DNA of 64,000 nt from Clostridia bacterium (GCA_017462385.1 JAFTRE010000032.1:40488-104487); one strand, 5' to 3'; shown: positions 8,827 through 18,287, numbered from the stretch's first letter. Numbers and translations: made by a program. Notes: generated from the sequence alone by a model not told the origin.

Positions 8827-8855
8827 ATTATACTACCACAAGCCCACCTCGTCAA
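8827..8855 (-). promoter_or_regulatory. Promoter of the short minus-strand transcript
   Basis: TTGACG (8850-8855), a 17-base spacer and TATAAT (8827-8832) are present on the minus strand. The -35 region TTGACGAGGTGGGCTT closely resembles TTGACAAGGTAGGTTT of the metY promoter, which hints at a shared regulator. Confidence 0.65.
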
Positions 8856-8893
8856 TAGGCTTTAAAATTTTTTTCAAACAGATGTTTTTCGGT

Positions 8894-8926
8894 CAAAAAA
8901 TACAGGCGCAGATTCGAATCTGCGCC
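8894..8926 (-). terminator. Intrinsic terminator of the fermentation operon
   Basis: On the minus strand an 11-base perfect stem (GGCGCAGATTC/GAATCTGCGCC) is followed by TGTATTTTTT. It lies 28 bases after the group B hydrogenase stop and closes the minus-strand run that starts with rex. Confidence 0.9.
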
Positions 8927-8953
8927 CATACCGTTCTGATTGCTCGTCGGTTA

Positions 8954-10393
8954 TTATTCACGACGGGTCAATACGGAAACCGCATCGCCAATGGTTTTTT
9001 CAAAGGCTTCTCGACCGTATTTATCGACCTCCGATTTGTTTTTCTCTCCATGTGTCAGGCAACCTGCGCCGCCGATACAACCGCCGATACAAGCCATACC
9101 CTCGATAAAGTTACCGTCAAGCACGCCTTTGCTCAGCTTGAGAAGTGCCATACGGCAAGCCTCAATGCCGTCACAAACCACAGGCTTGATCTCAAAATCG
9201 ATACCCTGTTCCTTCATTGCCTGAGCAGTCGCGTCGGTAAGACCTCCGGAGCGAGCAAAGATACGGCCGAAGCAAGAGGCATTGTTAAGCACGCCCTCCT
9301 CAAGGGAGGCGATATCAATATCACGGCTGTCAAAGAGTGCTTGTAGCTCCTCAAATGTCAGTACCGTATCAACGTAAGGTCTGACCTCTTCAAGCTGTAC
9401 CTCTGCCTTTTTCGCCGTACAAGGACCGATAAAGATGACCTTGGAATTCGGAGTGGTCTCCTTTATATACTTTGCCAGCACCGCCATAGGAGACATATTG
9501 TGAGAAATATGCTCCCTGAGATTCGGGAATGTGGATTTAATGTACTGCACGAACGCAGGGCAACATGAACTTGTAAGTAATCCCTTCTCCGCAAGCTCGC
9601 GAGACTCTGCAAGCGCTACCATATCCGCGCCGAGAGCCGCTTCGACAACGTCGTGGAAACCGAGCTTCTTAAGCCCCGTAACAACCTGTCCGAGCTTTGC
9701 ATACGCGAACTGGCTGGATATGGAAGGAGCAACGATAGCGTAAACCTTGTAGTTACCGCCTCTTGTGTTAAGCTCGCTCTTTTTGAGAATGTCGATGGCG
9801 TTGACCATAAAGGACTTGTCCATAATGGCACCGAATGGGCACTGATATACGCACGCGCCGCACTGAATACACTTATGATTATCGATGGTCGCGGCTTTCT
9901 GTTCATTCATGGAAATGGCCTTAACCTTGCAAGCGTTCTGACAAGGACGCTTACGGCTGACGATAGCGGTGTAGGGGCAAACCTTGGCACAAGCACCGCA
10001 TTCCACGCATTTGGATTTGTCTATATGCGCCACATGATTGTGGTCGAAGGAAATGGCGTCCTTCTTACATACGTCCTCGCAACGGTGGGCAAGGCATCCG
10101 CGACAAGCGTTTGTTACCTCATATCCGCCAACAGGGCATTCATCACAAGCGATATCAATGACTTCGATCACATTGGGATTGCTTTTATCGCCTCCCATTG
10201 CGAGCTTCACACGCTCACCGAGAATGGCCCGTTCTTTATATACACAGCATCGCATTGTGGGTTCATTGCCGGGAACGAGTGTTTTGGGAATATCCATAAT
10301 ATTCTCAAGCAGAGCATCGTTCCACTCCAGGCGCGCTACCTCGCGTAATACCTTATATTTCAAATGCTGCACTTTGGTATCGAATTTTCTCAT
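8954..10393 (-). CDS. Monomeric [FeFe] hydrogenase, group B type
   Basis: This 479-residue enzyme would reduce protons to H2 with ferredoxin electrons. The N-terminal half carries a Cys-rich cluster region (CDECPVGG, CRGCLAHRCEDVC) and two 4Fe-4S motifs (CVECGACAKVCP, CIQCGACVYQCP). The H-cluster ligands are present: TSSCCPAF (about 280), GPCTAKKAE (about 330) and EGMACIGGCIGGAGC (about 440). The L1 TSCCPAF and overall layout fit the monomeric B-type family. It is the last gene of the fermentation operon, 11 bases after ldh, with AAGGAG before the start. Catalytic direction is inferred from fermentative context. Confidence 0.92.
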   Translation of the reverse strand: MRKFDTKVQHLKYKVLREVARLEWNDALLENIMDIPKTLVPGNEPTMRCCVYKERAILGERVKLAMGGDKSNPNVIEVIDIACDECPVGGYEVTNACRGCLAHRCEDVCKKDAISFDHNHVAHIDKSKCVECGACAKVCPYTAIVSRKRPCQNACKVKAISMNEQKAATIDNHKCIQCGACVYQCPFGAIMDKSFMVNAIDILKKSELNTRGGNYKVYAIVAPSISSQFAYAKLGQVVTGLKKLGFHDVVEAALGADMVALAESRELAEKGLLTSSCCPAFVQYIKSTFPNLREHISHNMSPMAVLAKYIKETTPNSKVIFIGPCTAKKAEVQLEEVRPYVDTVLTFEELQALFDSRDIDIASLEEGVLNNASCFGRIFARSGGLTDATAQAMKEQGIDFEIKPVVCDGIEACRMALLKLSKGVLDGNFIEGMACIGGCIGGAGCLTHGEKNKSEVDKYGREAFEKTIGDAVSVLTRRE

Positions 10394-10404
10394 GAATATA
10401 CTCC

Positions 10405-11352
10405 TTAAAAGTCTACACTTTTAATTACGGCTTTCAGCGCCTCCGCTGACAGATAAAGCTTTTGCATTTCTTCATCGGATAATTTGGGAGTGACGATGGA
10501 TCTTATGCCGCCGGCACCCACCAAAGCAAGCGAGCTCAAGCATACATCGTTCAGTCCGTATTCACCCTCGTGCAAAGATGAAAGCGTCATAACACTTGCC
10601 GCGCTCCCTCCGATCGTTTTTACGATATGCATTGCCGAAGTGGCGATTCCGTAAACCGTGCATCCTTTTCTGGAAATAATCTTGCTTCCTGATTTTTTGA
10701 CATAGGTTTCCACATCTTCGCGCCGATACTCGTTGGTAAGATGACAGGAATTGGCGATGGATTGGGAATATTCCGTCAAAGGAACACCTGCTATGGTTGC
10801 CGTTGACCAAGCAACAAACGAGCTGTCTCCGTGCTCTCCCAAAACATTCGCATGTACCTGCTTTTTATTAACATTGTAAATTTCGGCAAGGCGGGTGCGA
10901 AGTCTTATGGTATCCAAAATGGTTCCCGTTCCGAACACCTGACTCTTGGGAAGTCCCGTGTACTTCAAAAAAGCGTAAGTCAATATATCAACGGGATTTG
11001 CTACGATGATATAAATAGCATCGGGAGCATACTTAACTATCTCCGCAGAAATGCTTTTGATAATGCCCACGTTGGTTTGAACAAGCTCCAATCGTGTTTG
11101 TCCCGGCTTTCTGCCAATGCCCGAGGTGATAATTACCACTTGAGATCCAACGGCATCTCTGTAATCTCCCGCATAGATATCACAGTTATCCAAAAAAGGA
11201 GTTGCTTGCTTAATGTCAAGCGCTTCGCCGAGTGCCTTTTCAGTATTGATATCAATAAGAACGATTTCGGATGCGGCGTCTCGGGCAAGCAACGAATAAG
11301 CTGTTGCCGAACCTACTGCTCCCGCTCCTATAATAGTCACTTTTGTCTGCAT
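10405..11352 (-). CDS. ldh: L-lactate dehydrogenase
   Basis: This 315-residue NAD enzyme reduces pyruvate to L-lactate and so reoxidizes NADH. The nucleotide-binding GAGAVGSATA is at residues 9-18, the substrate loop is GRKPGQTRLELVQTN with Gln rather than Arg (favouring lactate over malate dehydrogenase), and the catalytic His is in VLGEHGDSS (about 178). AGAGGG precedes the ATG. Its place between the SpoIIE phosphatase and a hydrogenase gene puts lactate, ethanol and H2 production under one transcript. Confidence 0.94.
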   Translation of the reverse strand: MQTKVTIIGAGAVGSATAYSLLARDAASEIVLIDINTEKALGEALDIKQATPFLDNCDIYAGDYRDAVGSQVVIITSGIGRKPGQTRLELVQTNVGIIKSISAEIVKYAPDAIYIIVANPVDILTYAFLKYTGLPKSQVFGTGTILDTIRLRTRLAEIYNVNKKQVHANVLGEHGDSSFVAWSTATIAGVPLTEYSQSIANSCHLTNEYRREDVETYVKKSGSKIISRKGCTVYGIATSAMHIVKTIGGSAASVMTLSSLHEGEYGLNDVCLSSLALVGAGGIRSIVTPKLSDEEMQKLYLSAEALKAVIKSVDF

Positions 11353-11382
11353 ATTACCCTCTTAGATTATAAAATATAAATT

Positions 11383-12555
11383 TTAAAAATAACTTACTTT
11401 GATCCGTTTACCCATTTTTTTGAGGCAAGCAGACAATTCCTCTACCAAGTTCATCTTAATGTTAAAGTTGATAGGAAGATCGGGATTCTGATGAGCGGGG
11501 TTTACCGCTCTTCCCACATAGAAATTAATATCCGTTGCTTCTTCAAACAAGAGTCGGCTGATAAGAGACGCACCGTCTTTTTTAAAGTTCCATTGCTCGT
11601 AAAGCTCGTTTTCTCCGAGATAATCCTTGGCATACTGAATAACCTTATTCATTGTAATAACGCCTTCGGTTACAAGATCGACCCCTTCAATAGAAGCAGT
11701 CGGCGGAACGTCACTTCGCTCAAAGTTCAAGCTCGTCTTTACGGGCTTCCCGAGATACTTGGCGGCGATTGAGGAGGTCGTGCCTCCGCAAACGATATGC
11801 TTACCTTCCTTGGAGAAGAAGAGCGCCATCATACGGTTCGCGTCGTCCCTGTTTGACGGAGGACCGAAGAGAATGTTCATAGGCTCTCTTTTGCGAATCT
11901 TTACAACGCATGCGGTCGTGTCATCACCCGGCTTGTTCCCGTAAAGCTTATCGCATTCATCCACAAGCATTGTGGAAAGGTTTTTTGCCGTATATCCGCC
12001 TGCGACCAGCGCCTGCATATAATCGGCTATATCCTCTCTTTTCCACCCAAAATTGTATTTGCCGCCCATGCCTGCATGAGGACAGCCGTCACTCATGGCA
12101 ATGAACACGTCATCCTCCTGCAATTTAATGGTAGACTTATATATTTTTTTGCCGCCGATATTCATTTCGGTTTTGGGATAATCATATTGCTCGTAATTTC
12201 TAATCACAATCACATGCGGATTATCGTACTGAATGATCTCGGCCACCTCATTATTCAAAAGATGTATAATCGTAAACGTGGAATATGCCACGCCGCGCAC
12301 CGAGCAAACCGGAAGCGTTGCGGCAATGGTAGACACGCATTCCTCGATGGGAAGTCCTGCCGCCATCATTGTTGATATAATCTTGGAGGTCAGCGTGGAA
12401 AGGATGCTCGCCTTTACACCGCTTCCAAGACCGTCCGCAAGCACGATAACGGTGGAATTATCGTTCTCCTCTACGATGTCTACGTGGTCACCGCAAAGCT
12501 CTTCTCCGAAATGATTGATGCTTTTATATCCGATATCCGCACACAAATCATTCAT
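11383..12555 (-). CDS. SpoIIE-family (PP2C-like) serine phosphatase next to sensory hydrogenase
   Basis: Residues 1-225 form a PP2C/SpoIIE domain with metal-binding acidic residues in VLADGLGSG (about 39), AMSDGCPHAG (about 153) and GDDTTACVV (about 211). Residues about 228-390 form a second domain with MNILFGPPSNRDDANRMMAL and HIVCGGTTSSIAAKYL, whose function I do not know. Such phosphatases are known to be encoded beside sensory [FeFe] hydrogenases. Its ATG lies inside the end of the sensory hydrogenase gene (8-base overlap), so the two are translationally coupled. The target phosphoprotein is not visible in the window. Confidence 0.85.
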   Translation of the reverse strand: MNDLCADIGYKSINHFGEELCGDHVDIVEENDNSTVIVLADGLGSGVKASILSTLTSKIISTMMAAGLPIEECVSTIAATLPVCSVRGVAYSTFTIIHLLNNEVAEIIQYDNPHVIVIRNYEQYDYPKTEMNIGGKKIYKSTIKLQEDDVFIAMSDGCPHAGMGGKYNFGWKREDIADYMQALVAGGYTAKNLSTMLVDECDKLYGNKPGDDTTACVVKIRKREPMNILFGPPSNRDDANRMMALFFSKEGKHIVCGGTTSSIAAKYLGKPVKTSLNFERSDVPPTASIEGVDLVTEGVITMNKVIQYAKDYLGENELYEQWNFKKDGASLISRLLFEEATDINFYVGRAVNPAHQNPDLPINFNIKMNLVEELSACLKKMGKRIKVSYF

Positions 12556-14224
12556 CGTCGATAGACTCCTTTAGCTTGGTCAAAGCAATCTTGGTCTCCG
12601 CCGCAGTCTCACCGAGCAGGGACGCAATTTCCTGAACTATTCTCATTTGCTTTTCAACAACGCTGTCGGCGACCTCCACGGTCTGCTGATTGATTCTTGC
12701 CTTTTTCTCGCGCTCCGCTTCTTCATCGGTGATATCACGCATAATACCCACGAGAAGTCGGGAGTCATGATCGTACACAACCGTTTGCTCAACGTATTTT
12801 TTGTACTCCGCAAGATATACACGCTGATCGCGAACGGTTCTGCCGCTGTTTTTCACCTGAATGAATACGCTCGGATCGAGAATGCGGACAACAGGCTCGC
12901 CGAGCACATCGGATGCCGCGCGAATATTCATGATTTTTCGAGCCGCCGCATTAACCTGCTGAACCTCAAGATTTTCGTTGAGAACAATAAGTCCGTTGGG
13001 AGTATTCTTAACGATGGTATCCGAGAAGCTCTCGGCTTTGTCCTTCAAAAAGGGCAAGCACATTGAGCTTTCCGCCTTGCCCTGACATATGGCAATCGCT
13101 TTTTCGCGGCAGGAGTTATATCCGCAGGAACCGCAATTAAGTTCATCGGAAGGCTTGAATTTGCCCATCTGACGAAGAGCCGCCATAATCTCGCTTTCTG
13201 TCGGCTGAGCCAGCTTATGTTCGATAAAAGTAAAACCCTTTTTGAGCTCCATCGGAGAGGGCTGTGCCACGTCAAAATCACGGATTCCCGCAAAATTTGC
13301 CACCGCCATATAATCATGAACGGGAGAACGATGATATTTTTCCATAACGGGGCCGCTGATACAGCTCCCGATGCAGGCAGACATTTCAATAAAGCATTTA
13401 TGAATTTTTCCGTTTTCAATATCCTTAAGCGCGGAAATACAGTTTTCAACGCCGTCGAGTGCGAGATAAGTATATCCGGGAGCATTCTGCACCATCGTTT
13501 TAAGTATTCCGCCGGTCGTCGGGAAGAAACGGGCTCGGCTATCCGGATTCGCATCCATCTCACTGTCAAGCTCAATGCGCTCCGCCTTCAACCAATTGGT
13601 AAGCTCTTCAAAGGTAAGTACGGCATCCACGATGCCCTCATAATATTCAGCTTCATCTTTTTTTGCAACGCAGGGACCGATAAATACGGTCTTTGCATTG
13701 GGTATGCGTTTTTTGATATCCATACAATGCGCCTGCATTGGAGACATAACGTCTGCCAAATATTCAAGAGACGCGGGAAAATATTTTTGGATTAGCAAAT
13801 TGACCGAATGGCAGCAGGAAGTGATAATAATATCTCTTTCCTCCTCGCGTAGCATACGCTCATACTCGGTCTTGACAATCGTTGCGCCGATTGCGGTTTC
13901 TTCCACATCATAAAATCCGAGCTTTTTCAGCGCACGGCGCATAGATTCAATGCCTACACCGTCGTAATTGGCAATAAAGGAGGGGGCGAGGCTGACAACG
14001 ACGGGATCGCCGCTTTGGAGAAGAACTCTAGCTTTTTCGGTGCTGTCAACAATCTCCTTGGCATTTTGGGGACAGACAACAAAGCAATGGCCACACAAAA
14101 TGCACTCATTGTCAATAATATGAGCCTGGTTACCCGAGAAGCGTATTGCCTTCACGGGGCAGTGACGGATACATTTATAACAGTTTTTGCAGTTAGATTT
14201 TTTAAGCGTCAAGCAATTTGCCAT
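12548..14224 (-). CDS. PAS-domain sensory [FeFe] hydrogenase (group C, HydS-like)
   Basis: The 558-residue protein has two N-terminal 4Fe-4S motifs (CKNCYKCIRHCP, CILCGHCFVVCP), an H-cluster domain (TSCCHSVN, GPCVAKKDE, MSACIGSCISGP), an extra Cys cluster CGSCGYNSCREKA (about 376) and a C-terminal PAS domain (ENLEVQQVNAAARKIM) with a final helix. This layout matches group C hydrogenases, thought to sense H2 or redox state rather than to make H2. The L3 motif SACIGSCISGP lacks the usual GGC-GGG of catalytic enzymes. ATG 14224 is preferred over GTG 14233 because AAGGA is correctly spaced. It overlaps the phosphatase gene, its likely output partner. Confidence 0.9.
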   Translation of the reverse strand: MANCLTLKKSNCKNCYKCIRHCPVKAIRFSGNQAHIIDNECILCGHCFVVCPQNAKEIVDSTEKARVLLQSGDPVVVSLAPSFIANYDGVGIESMRRALKKLGFYDVEETAIGATIVKTEYERMLREEERDIIITSCCHSVNLLIQKYFPASLEYLADVMSPMQAHCMDIKKRIPNAKTVFIGPCVAKKDEAEYYEGIVDAVLTFEELTNWLKAERIELDSEMDANPDSRARFFPTTGGILKTMVQNAPGYTYLALDGVENCISALKDIENGKIHKCFIEMSACIGSCISGPVMEKYHRSPVHDYMAVANFAGIRDFDVAQPSPMELKKGFTFIEHKLAQPTESEIMAALRQMGKFKPSDELNCGSCGYNSCREKAIAICQGKAESSMCLPFLKDKAESFSDTIVKNTPNGLIVLNENLEVQQVNAAARKIMNIRAASDVLGEPVVRILDPSVFIQVKNSGRTVRDQRVYLAEYKKYVEQTVVYDHDSRLLVGIMRDITDEEAEREKKARINQQTVEVADSVVEKQMRIVQEIASLLGETAAETKIALTKLKESIDDE

Positions 14225-14229
14225 ATTCG

Positions 14230-14493
14230 TCACTTCCTTTCGTTTTCGAGTACATCAAGTATATTTTTCTTGAAAAATTCTCTGAAATTTTCACGTGTAA
14301 CGCCGATGTGAATATCATCATTAACCTGAACAGTAACACCGACGCGATTGCACTTTCCGATACAAAAGCTGCCGGAAAGCACCACCTCATCGTCTATATT
14401 ATATTCCTCTACGGCTTTTTGCAAAAGCTCCACGATATCCTGCGAGCCCTTCAAATGACATGACGAGCCAACACAAACTTGAACAAATAGCAT
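14230..14493 (-). CDS. NuoE-like [2Fe-2S] thioredoxin-fold protein 2
   Basis: This small protein of 87 residues has the four Cys ligands of a thioredoxin-like 2Fe-2S ferredoxin: CVGSSCHLKGS near the N-terminus and SGSFCIGKCNR near residue 50. Such proteins pass electrons to or from hydrogenases and complex I-like modules. It is a paralog of the next gene upstream and lies 5 bases before the sensory hydrogenase, so it may be its electron partner. ATG 14493 is chosen because an upstream TTG lies inside the preceding gene. Confidence 0.85.
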   Translation of the reverse strand: MLFVQVCVGSSCHLKGSQDIVELLQKAVEEYNIDDEVVLSGSFCIGKCNRVGVTVQVNDDIHIGVTRENFREFFKKNILDVLENERK

Positions 14494-14497
14494 AATC

Positions 14498-14740
14498 TTA
14501 CACCCTTGCAAGAACTTCTTTAGTAAAGAACTCTCCTACATTTTCGGGAGTAACGGAATGGAAGGAATCATTTACCGTTACACATACGCCCTGCTGACAT
14601 TTGCCCATGCAGAAGGTGCCGCCGAGATCTACCTTTTCACCGAGGTTATTTTCGGCAATTAAATACTGAAGCTGCTCTACGACCTGACGCGAGCCCTTGA
14701 TATGGCAAGAGCTTCCAATACAAACTGTTATTTTTAGCAT
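14498..14740 (-). CDS. NuoE-like [2Fe-2S] thioredoxin-fold protein 1
   Basis: At 80 residues, it carries CIGSSCHIKGS at residues 7-17 and GGTFCMGKCQQG near 44, the ligands of a thioredoxin-like 2Fe-2S ferredoxin. It resembles only the short C-terminal domain of NuoE/HydC, not the full subunit. The tandem duplication with the following gene, four bases away, suggests a heterodimer or two electron routes to the hydrogenase. It is the first gene after a hairpin that may adjust expression relative to adhE. Confidence 0.85.
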   Translation of the reverse strand: MLKITVCIGSSCHIKGSRQVVEQLQYLIAENNLGEKVDLGGTFCMGKCQQGVCVTVNDSFHSVTPENVGEFFTKEVLARV

Positions 14741-14783
14741 GATTTTACCCTCTCGATATTCATAATTTTATTTCAGATAACAG

Positions 14784-14803
14784 TGCGGTTCTTTCAAACC
14801 GCA
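14784..14803 (-). terminator. Hairpin between the kinase and NuoE-like genes
   Basis: A 7-base stem (TGCGGTT/AACCGCA) lies in the 82-base gap inside the operon. There is no good T-run after it on the minus strand, so it may be an RNA-processing or partial termination site rather than a full terminator. Confidence 0.4.
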
Positions 14804-14822
14804 TTTGGTTTTGCGAAATGCC

Positions 14823-15572
14823 TTATTCGTAATCTACAACGTTTACCCAAGACATAAGGAACTCGCGCTCTTTTTCGTTTCCCTTGACCGACTGAGACGC
14901 CGCTACGATGGGCATCCACTTCTGAACGTACTGCTTTGCGGTATTGCTCTTCTCGCAAAAGAGATCAAGATATTTGTTTGCACCCGAAATATCACCGTTC
15001 AGCCAAAACAGAAGATAGGTACGTGCCACGTCTGCGGATGCGTTGCCCTGCGTTGCGTGAGACCAGTCAAGAATGTAACAAGCTCCGCTATCGGTAACAA
15101 TAATGTTGGAGGCATTAAAATCTCCGTGACAAACCTTAGTATGCTTGGGCATTCCTTCGAGGCGGGTGTGAAGATCATAACGGGTGGTAGCGTCAAGCTC
15201 GGTCATACTGATCTTGCGATTCATTTTGTCCTTGAGCTTATTCAGAAGAGGACAGGTTTTTGAGTGAACACCCATTTGAAGATCAACAAGAAGCTCGATA
15301 TATTCGTCCTTTTTGTCGGGATTTTCCTCCATAAGCTGAGCCAAGGTCTTTCCCTTGATATACTCGGAAACGATTGCCCACTTGCCGTCGATCATCGTGA
15401 CCTCGAGCACCTTGGGGATGTTCAATCCCGTCTCTTCGATTCTCGCCTGATTCAACGCTTCATTCAAAACGTCCGCTTTGGAATATTCCGCATTGAAGAC
15501 CTTAACACACTTTTCACCGTCACGATATATTGTCTTGTTATTTCTCACTGCGATTACTCTATCAAGTTTCAT
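14823..15572 (-). CDS. Phosphotransferase of the aminoglycoside/choline kinase family
   Basis: This 249-residue kinase-fold protein has the catalytic loop CHGDFNASNIIV (about 148-159) and the metal-binding LDWSHATQG (about 170). The N-lobe VKVFNAEYSKADVLNEA supplies the ATP-binding lysine. Family members phosphorylate small molecules such as choline, aminoglycosides or sugars; nothing here identifies the substrate. AAAGGAG precedes the start. It lies 18 bases after adhE within the fermentation operon, an unexpected place for such a kinase, so a resistance role is unlikely. Confidence 0.85.
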   Translation of the reverse strand: MKLDRVIAVRNNKTIYRDGEKCVKVFNAEYSKADVLNEALNQARIEETGLNIPKVLEVTMIDGKWAIVSEYIKGKTLAQLMEENPDKKDEYIELLVDLQMGVHSKTCPLLNKLKDKMNRKISMTELDATTRYDLHTRLEGMPKHTKVCHGDFNASNIIVTDSGACYILDWSHATQGNASADVARTYLLFWLNGDISGANKYLDLFCEKSNTAKQYVQKWMPIVAASQSVKGNEKEREFLMSWVNVVDYE

Positions 15573-15590
15573 TTGTTTTTTCTCCTTTAA

Positions 15591-18287
15591 TTACGCCTTC
15601 TTACCCTTGCGGTAAGGAGCTTTGATTGCATCCGGCTTTATCTCGTCAAGATTGGTTGCGGGCATCGGCTCCTCAACGAAGTGCTTACCGTAGTAAGCGT
15701 TGAGATACATCTGCTTGATCTCGCTCATCAGAGGATATCTGGGGTTCGCACCGGTGCACTGATCGTCAAATGCCTGCTCAACCATGTCGTCAAGACGTGC
15801 AAGGAAATCCTGTTCATCGATGCCGTAGTCCTTAATGGTAGCCTTGATACCTACGCGAGCCTTGAGGTCATTGATCGCCTTGATAAGCCCCTCAAGCTTC
15901 TCGGCGTCGTTTGCGCCCTTGATTCCGAGATAATCGGCGATCTCCGCATATCTTGCAAGAGTATGAGGATGATCATACTGTGAGAAGGTTCCCATCTTCG
16001 CGGGAGCCTCTGCGGCATTGAAACGAAGAACCTCTTCGATCATAAGCGCGTTTGCAACGCCGTGAGGGAGGTGATGGAATGCGCCGAGCTTATGCGCCAT
16101 GGAGTGGCATACACCGAGGAATGCATTTGCAAATGCCATACCTGCCATGGTGGCCGCATTGGCCATTTTTTCGCGGGCAATCACGTCGGTCTGACCGTTG
16201 TCGTAAGCTCTGGGCAGATACTCAAAGATCACCTTGAGTGCTCTGAGCGCGAGACCGTCGGTGTAGTCGGTTGCGAGCATAGCAGCGTAAGCTTCAACCG
16301 CGTGGGTTACCGCGTCGATACCCGAAGCTGCAGTAAGACCCTTGGGGGCGGACATATGAAAGTCGGTGTCGATGATCGCCATATTAGGAAGAAGCTCGTA
16401 GTCGGCAAGAGGATACTTAACGCCGGTCTTCTCGTCGGTGATGACCGCGAAGGGAGTTACCTCAGAACCGGTACCTGCAGAGGTGGGAATTGCGATGAAG
16501 TATGCCTTCTCACCCATCTTGGGGAAAGTGTAAACTCTCTTGCGAATATCTATAAATCTCATCGCCATATCCATAAAGTCGGCCTCGGGATGCTCGTAAA
16601 GTACCCACATGATCTTTGCGGCGTCCATTGCCGAGCCGCCGCCAAGTGCGATGATAGTGTCGGGCTGGAAGGCGCTCATCTGAGCTGCGCCCTCGGTTGC
16701 GTTTGCAAGTGTGGGGTCGGGCTGAACATTAAAGAATGTGGCGTGCTGAATACCCATCTCGTCCAGCTTATCGGTGATCGGCTTTGTATATCCGTTTTGA
16801 TAAAGGAAAGTATCTGTTACGATAAATGCCTTTTTCGCACCTCTTACTGTCTTGAGCTCGTCAAGTGCTACGGGGAGGCACCCCTTCTTTATATATACCT
16901 TTTCCGGTGTTCTGAACCAAAGCATATTCTCTCTTCTTTCTGCAACCGTTTTGATATTGAGCAGGTGCTTTACACCTACATTCTCGGAAACCGAGTTTCC
17001 GCCCCAGGATCCACATCCAAGCGTGAGCGAGGGAGCGAGCTTGAAATTGTAAAGATCACCTATACCACCGTGAGAGGAAGGAGTATTTACAAGGATACGG
17101 CAGGTCTTCATGCGAGCAGAAAAGTCATTCAGCTTTTGCTTTTCGGTCACTTCATTAAGATATACGGAGGAAGTATGACCGTAGCCGCCATCAGCAACAA
17201 GATGCTCAGCTTTGTCAAGGGCATCGCCGAAGTCTTTTGCACGATACATAGCAAGCACGGGAGAAAGCTTCTCGTGAGCGAATTCCTCGGAAAGCTCAAC
17301 GCTCTCGACCTCACCAATGAGAATCTTTGTACCTGCGGGAACGGTTACGCCGGCCAGCTCGGCAATCTTTGCCGCTCTCTGACCAACGATCTTAGCGTTA
17401 AGAGCGCCGTTTATGATAATGGTCTTACGTACCTTTTCGATTTCCATAGGATTCAGGAAATAACAGCCTCTTGCGGCGAACTCCGCCTTTACAGTGTCAT
17501 AAATATTTTCAAGAACGATTACAGACTGCTCGGATGCGCATATCATACCGTTATCAAAGGTTTTGGAATGAATTATGGAGTTAACTGCGAGAAGGATGTC
17601 CGCAGTGTCATCGATGATTGCCGGAGTGTTACCTGCGCCGACACCGAGAGCGGGCTTTCCGCTCGAATAAGCCGCTTTAACCATTCCGGGGCCACCGGTT
17701 GCGAGAATAATGTCAGCTTCTTTCATAACCGTGTTGGTCATTTCAAGAGAAGGAACATCGATCCAGTCGATGATACCTTCGGGAGCGCCTGCGGCTACTG
17801 CCGCCTCAAGGACAAGCTTTGCCGCCGCAATGGTAGCGTTCTTTGCTCTGGGATGAGGGCTGATGATAATAGCATTGCGAGTTTTGAGTGCAAGAAGACA
17901 CTTGAAAATGGCTGTAGATGTGGGATTGGTCGTGGGAATAACCGCGGCGATAATACCGATAGGCTCTGCAATCTTTTTGATACCGTAAGCGGTATCCTCC
18001 TCAATGACCCCACAGGTTTTGGTGTTCTTGTAAGCATTGTAGATGTACTCTGCGGCATAGTGATTCTTGATCACTTTGTCCTCCACAATTCCCATGCCGG
18101 TCTCCTCAACCGCGATCTTTGCAAGAGAAATTCTTGCCTTGTCGGCGGCAGATGCAGCGGCAAGGAAGATTTTGTCTACCTGCTCCTGCGTATATGTCGC
18201 AAATGTGTGCTGTGCCGCTCTCGTGCGCGCGATCGCATTCTGCAATTTTTCCACGCTATCTACAATTTCGTAGGTGTTGGGTTCCAT
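15591..18287 (-). CDS. adhE: Bifunctional acetaldehyde-CoA / alcohol dehydrogenase
   Basis: AdhE reduces acetyl-CoA through acetaldehyde to ethanol with two NADH. The 898-residue length is typical. The N-terminal aldehyde dehydrogenase half has the catalytic Cys in DNGMICASEQS (about 253). The C-terminal iron alcohol dehydrogenase half has the NAD loop ALGGGSAMDAAKI (about 560) and iron ligands in DAVTHAVEAY and GVCHSMAHKLG. Such proteins polymerize into spirosomes. GGAGGATAC precedes the ATG. It lies 21 bases downstream of rex, so ethanol formation is tied to the redox repressor that shares its transcript. Confidence 0.96.
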   Translation of the reverse strand: MEPNTYEIVDSVEKLQNAIARTRAAQHTFATYTQEQVDKIFLAAASAADKARISLAKIAVEETGMGIVEDKVIKNHYAAEYIYNAYKNTKTCGVIEEDTAYGIKKIAEPIGIIAAVIPTTNPTSTAIFKCLLALKTRNAIIISPHPRAKNATIAAAKLVLEAAVAAGAPEGIIDWIDVPSLEMTNTVMKEADIILATGGPGMVKAAYSSGKPALGVGAGNTPAIIDDTADILLAVNSIIHSKTFDNGMICASEQSVIVLENIYDTVKAEFAARGCYFLNPMEIEKVRKTIIINGALNAKIVGQRAAKIAELAGVTVPAGTKILIGEVESVELSEEFAHEKLSPVLAMYRAKDFGDALDKAEHLVADGGYGHTSSVYLNEVTEKQKLNDFSARMKTCRILVNTPSSHGGIGDLYNFKLAPSLTLGCGSWGGNSVSENVGVKHLLNIKTVAERRENMLWFRTPEKVYIKKGCLPVALDELKTVRGAKKAFIVTDTFLYQNGYTKPITDKLDEMGIQHATFFNVQPDPTLANATEGAAQMSAFQPDTIIALGGGSAMDAAKIMWVLYEHPEADFMDMAMRFIDIRKRVYTFPKMGEKAYFIAIPTSAGTGSEVTPFAVITDEKTGVKYPLADYELLPNMAIIDTDFHMSAPKGLTAASGIDAVTHAVEAYAAMLATDYTDGLALRALKVIFEYLPRAYDNGQTDVIAREKMANAATMAGMAFANAFLGVCHSMAHKLGAFHHLPHGVANALMIEEVLRFNAAEAPAKMGTFSQYDHPHTLARYAEIADYLGIKGANDAEKLEGLIKAINDLKARVGIKATIKDYGIDEQDFLARLDDMVEQAFDDQCTGANPRYPLMSEIKQMYLNAYYGKHFVEEPMPATNLDEIKPDAIKAPYRKGKKA

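Noticed and set aside
14823-15572. Aminoglycoside resistance gene
   Set aside because: The family fold is shared with many metabolic kinases, and the gene sits inside a fermentation operon without mobile elements.
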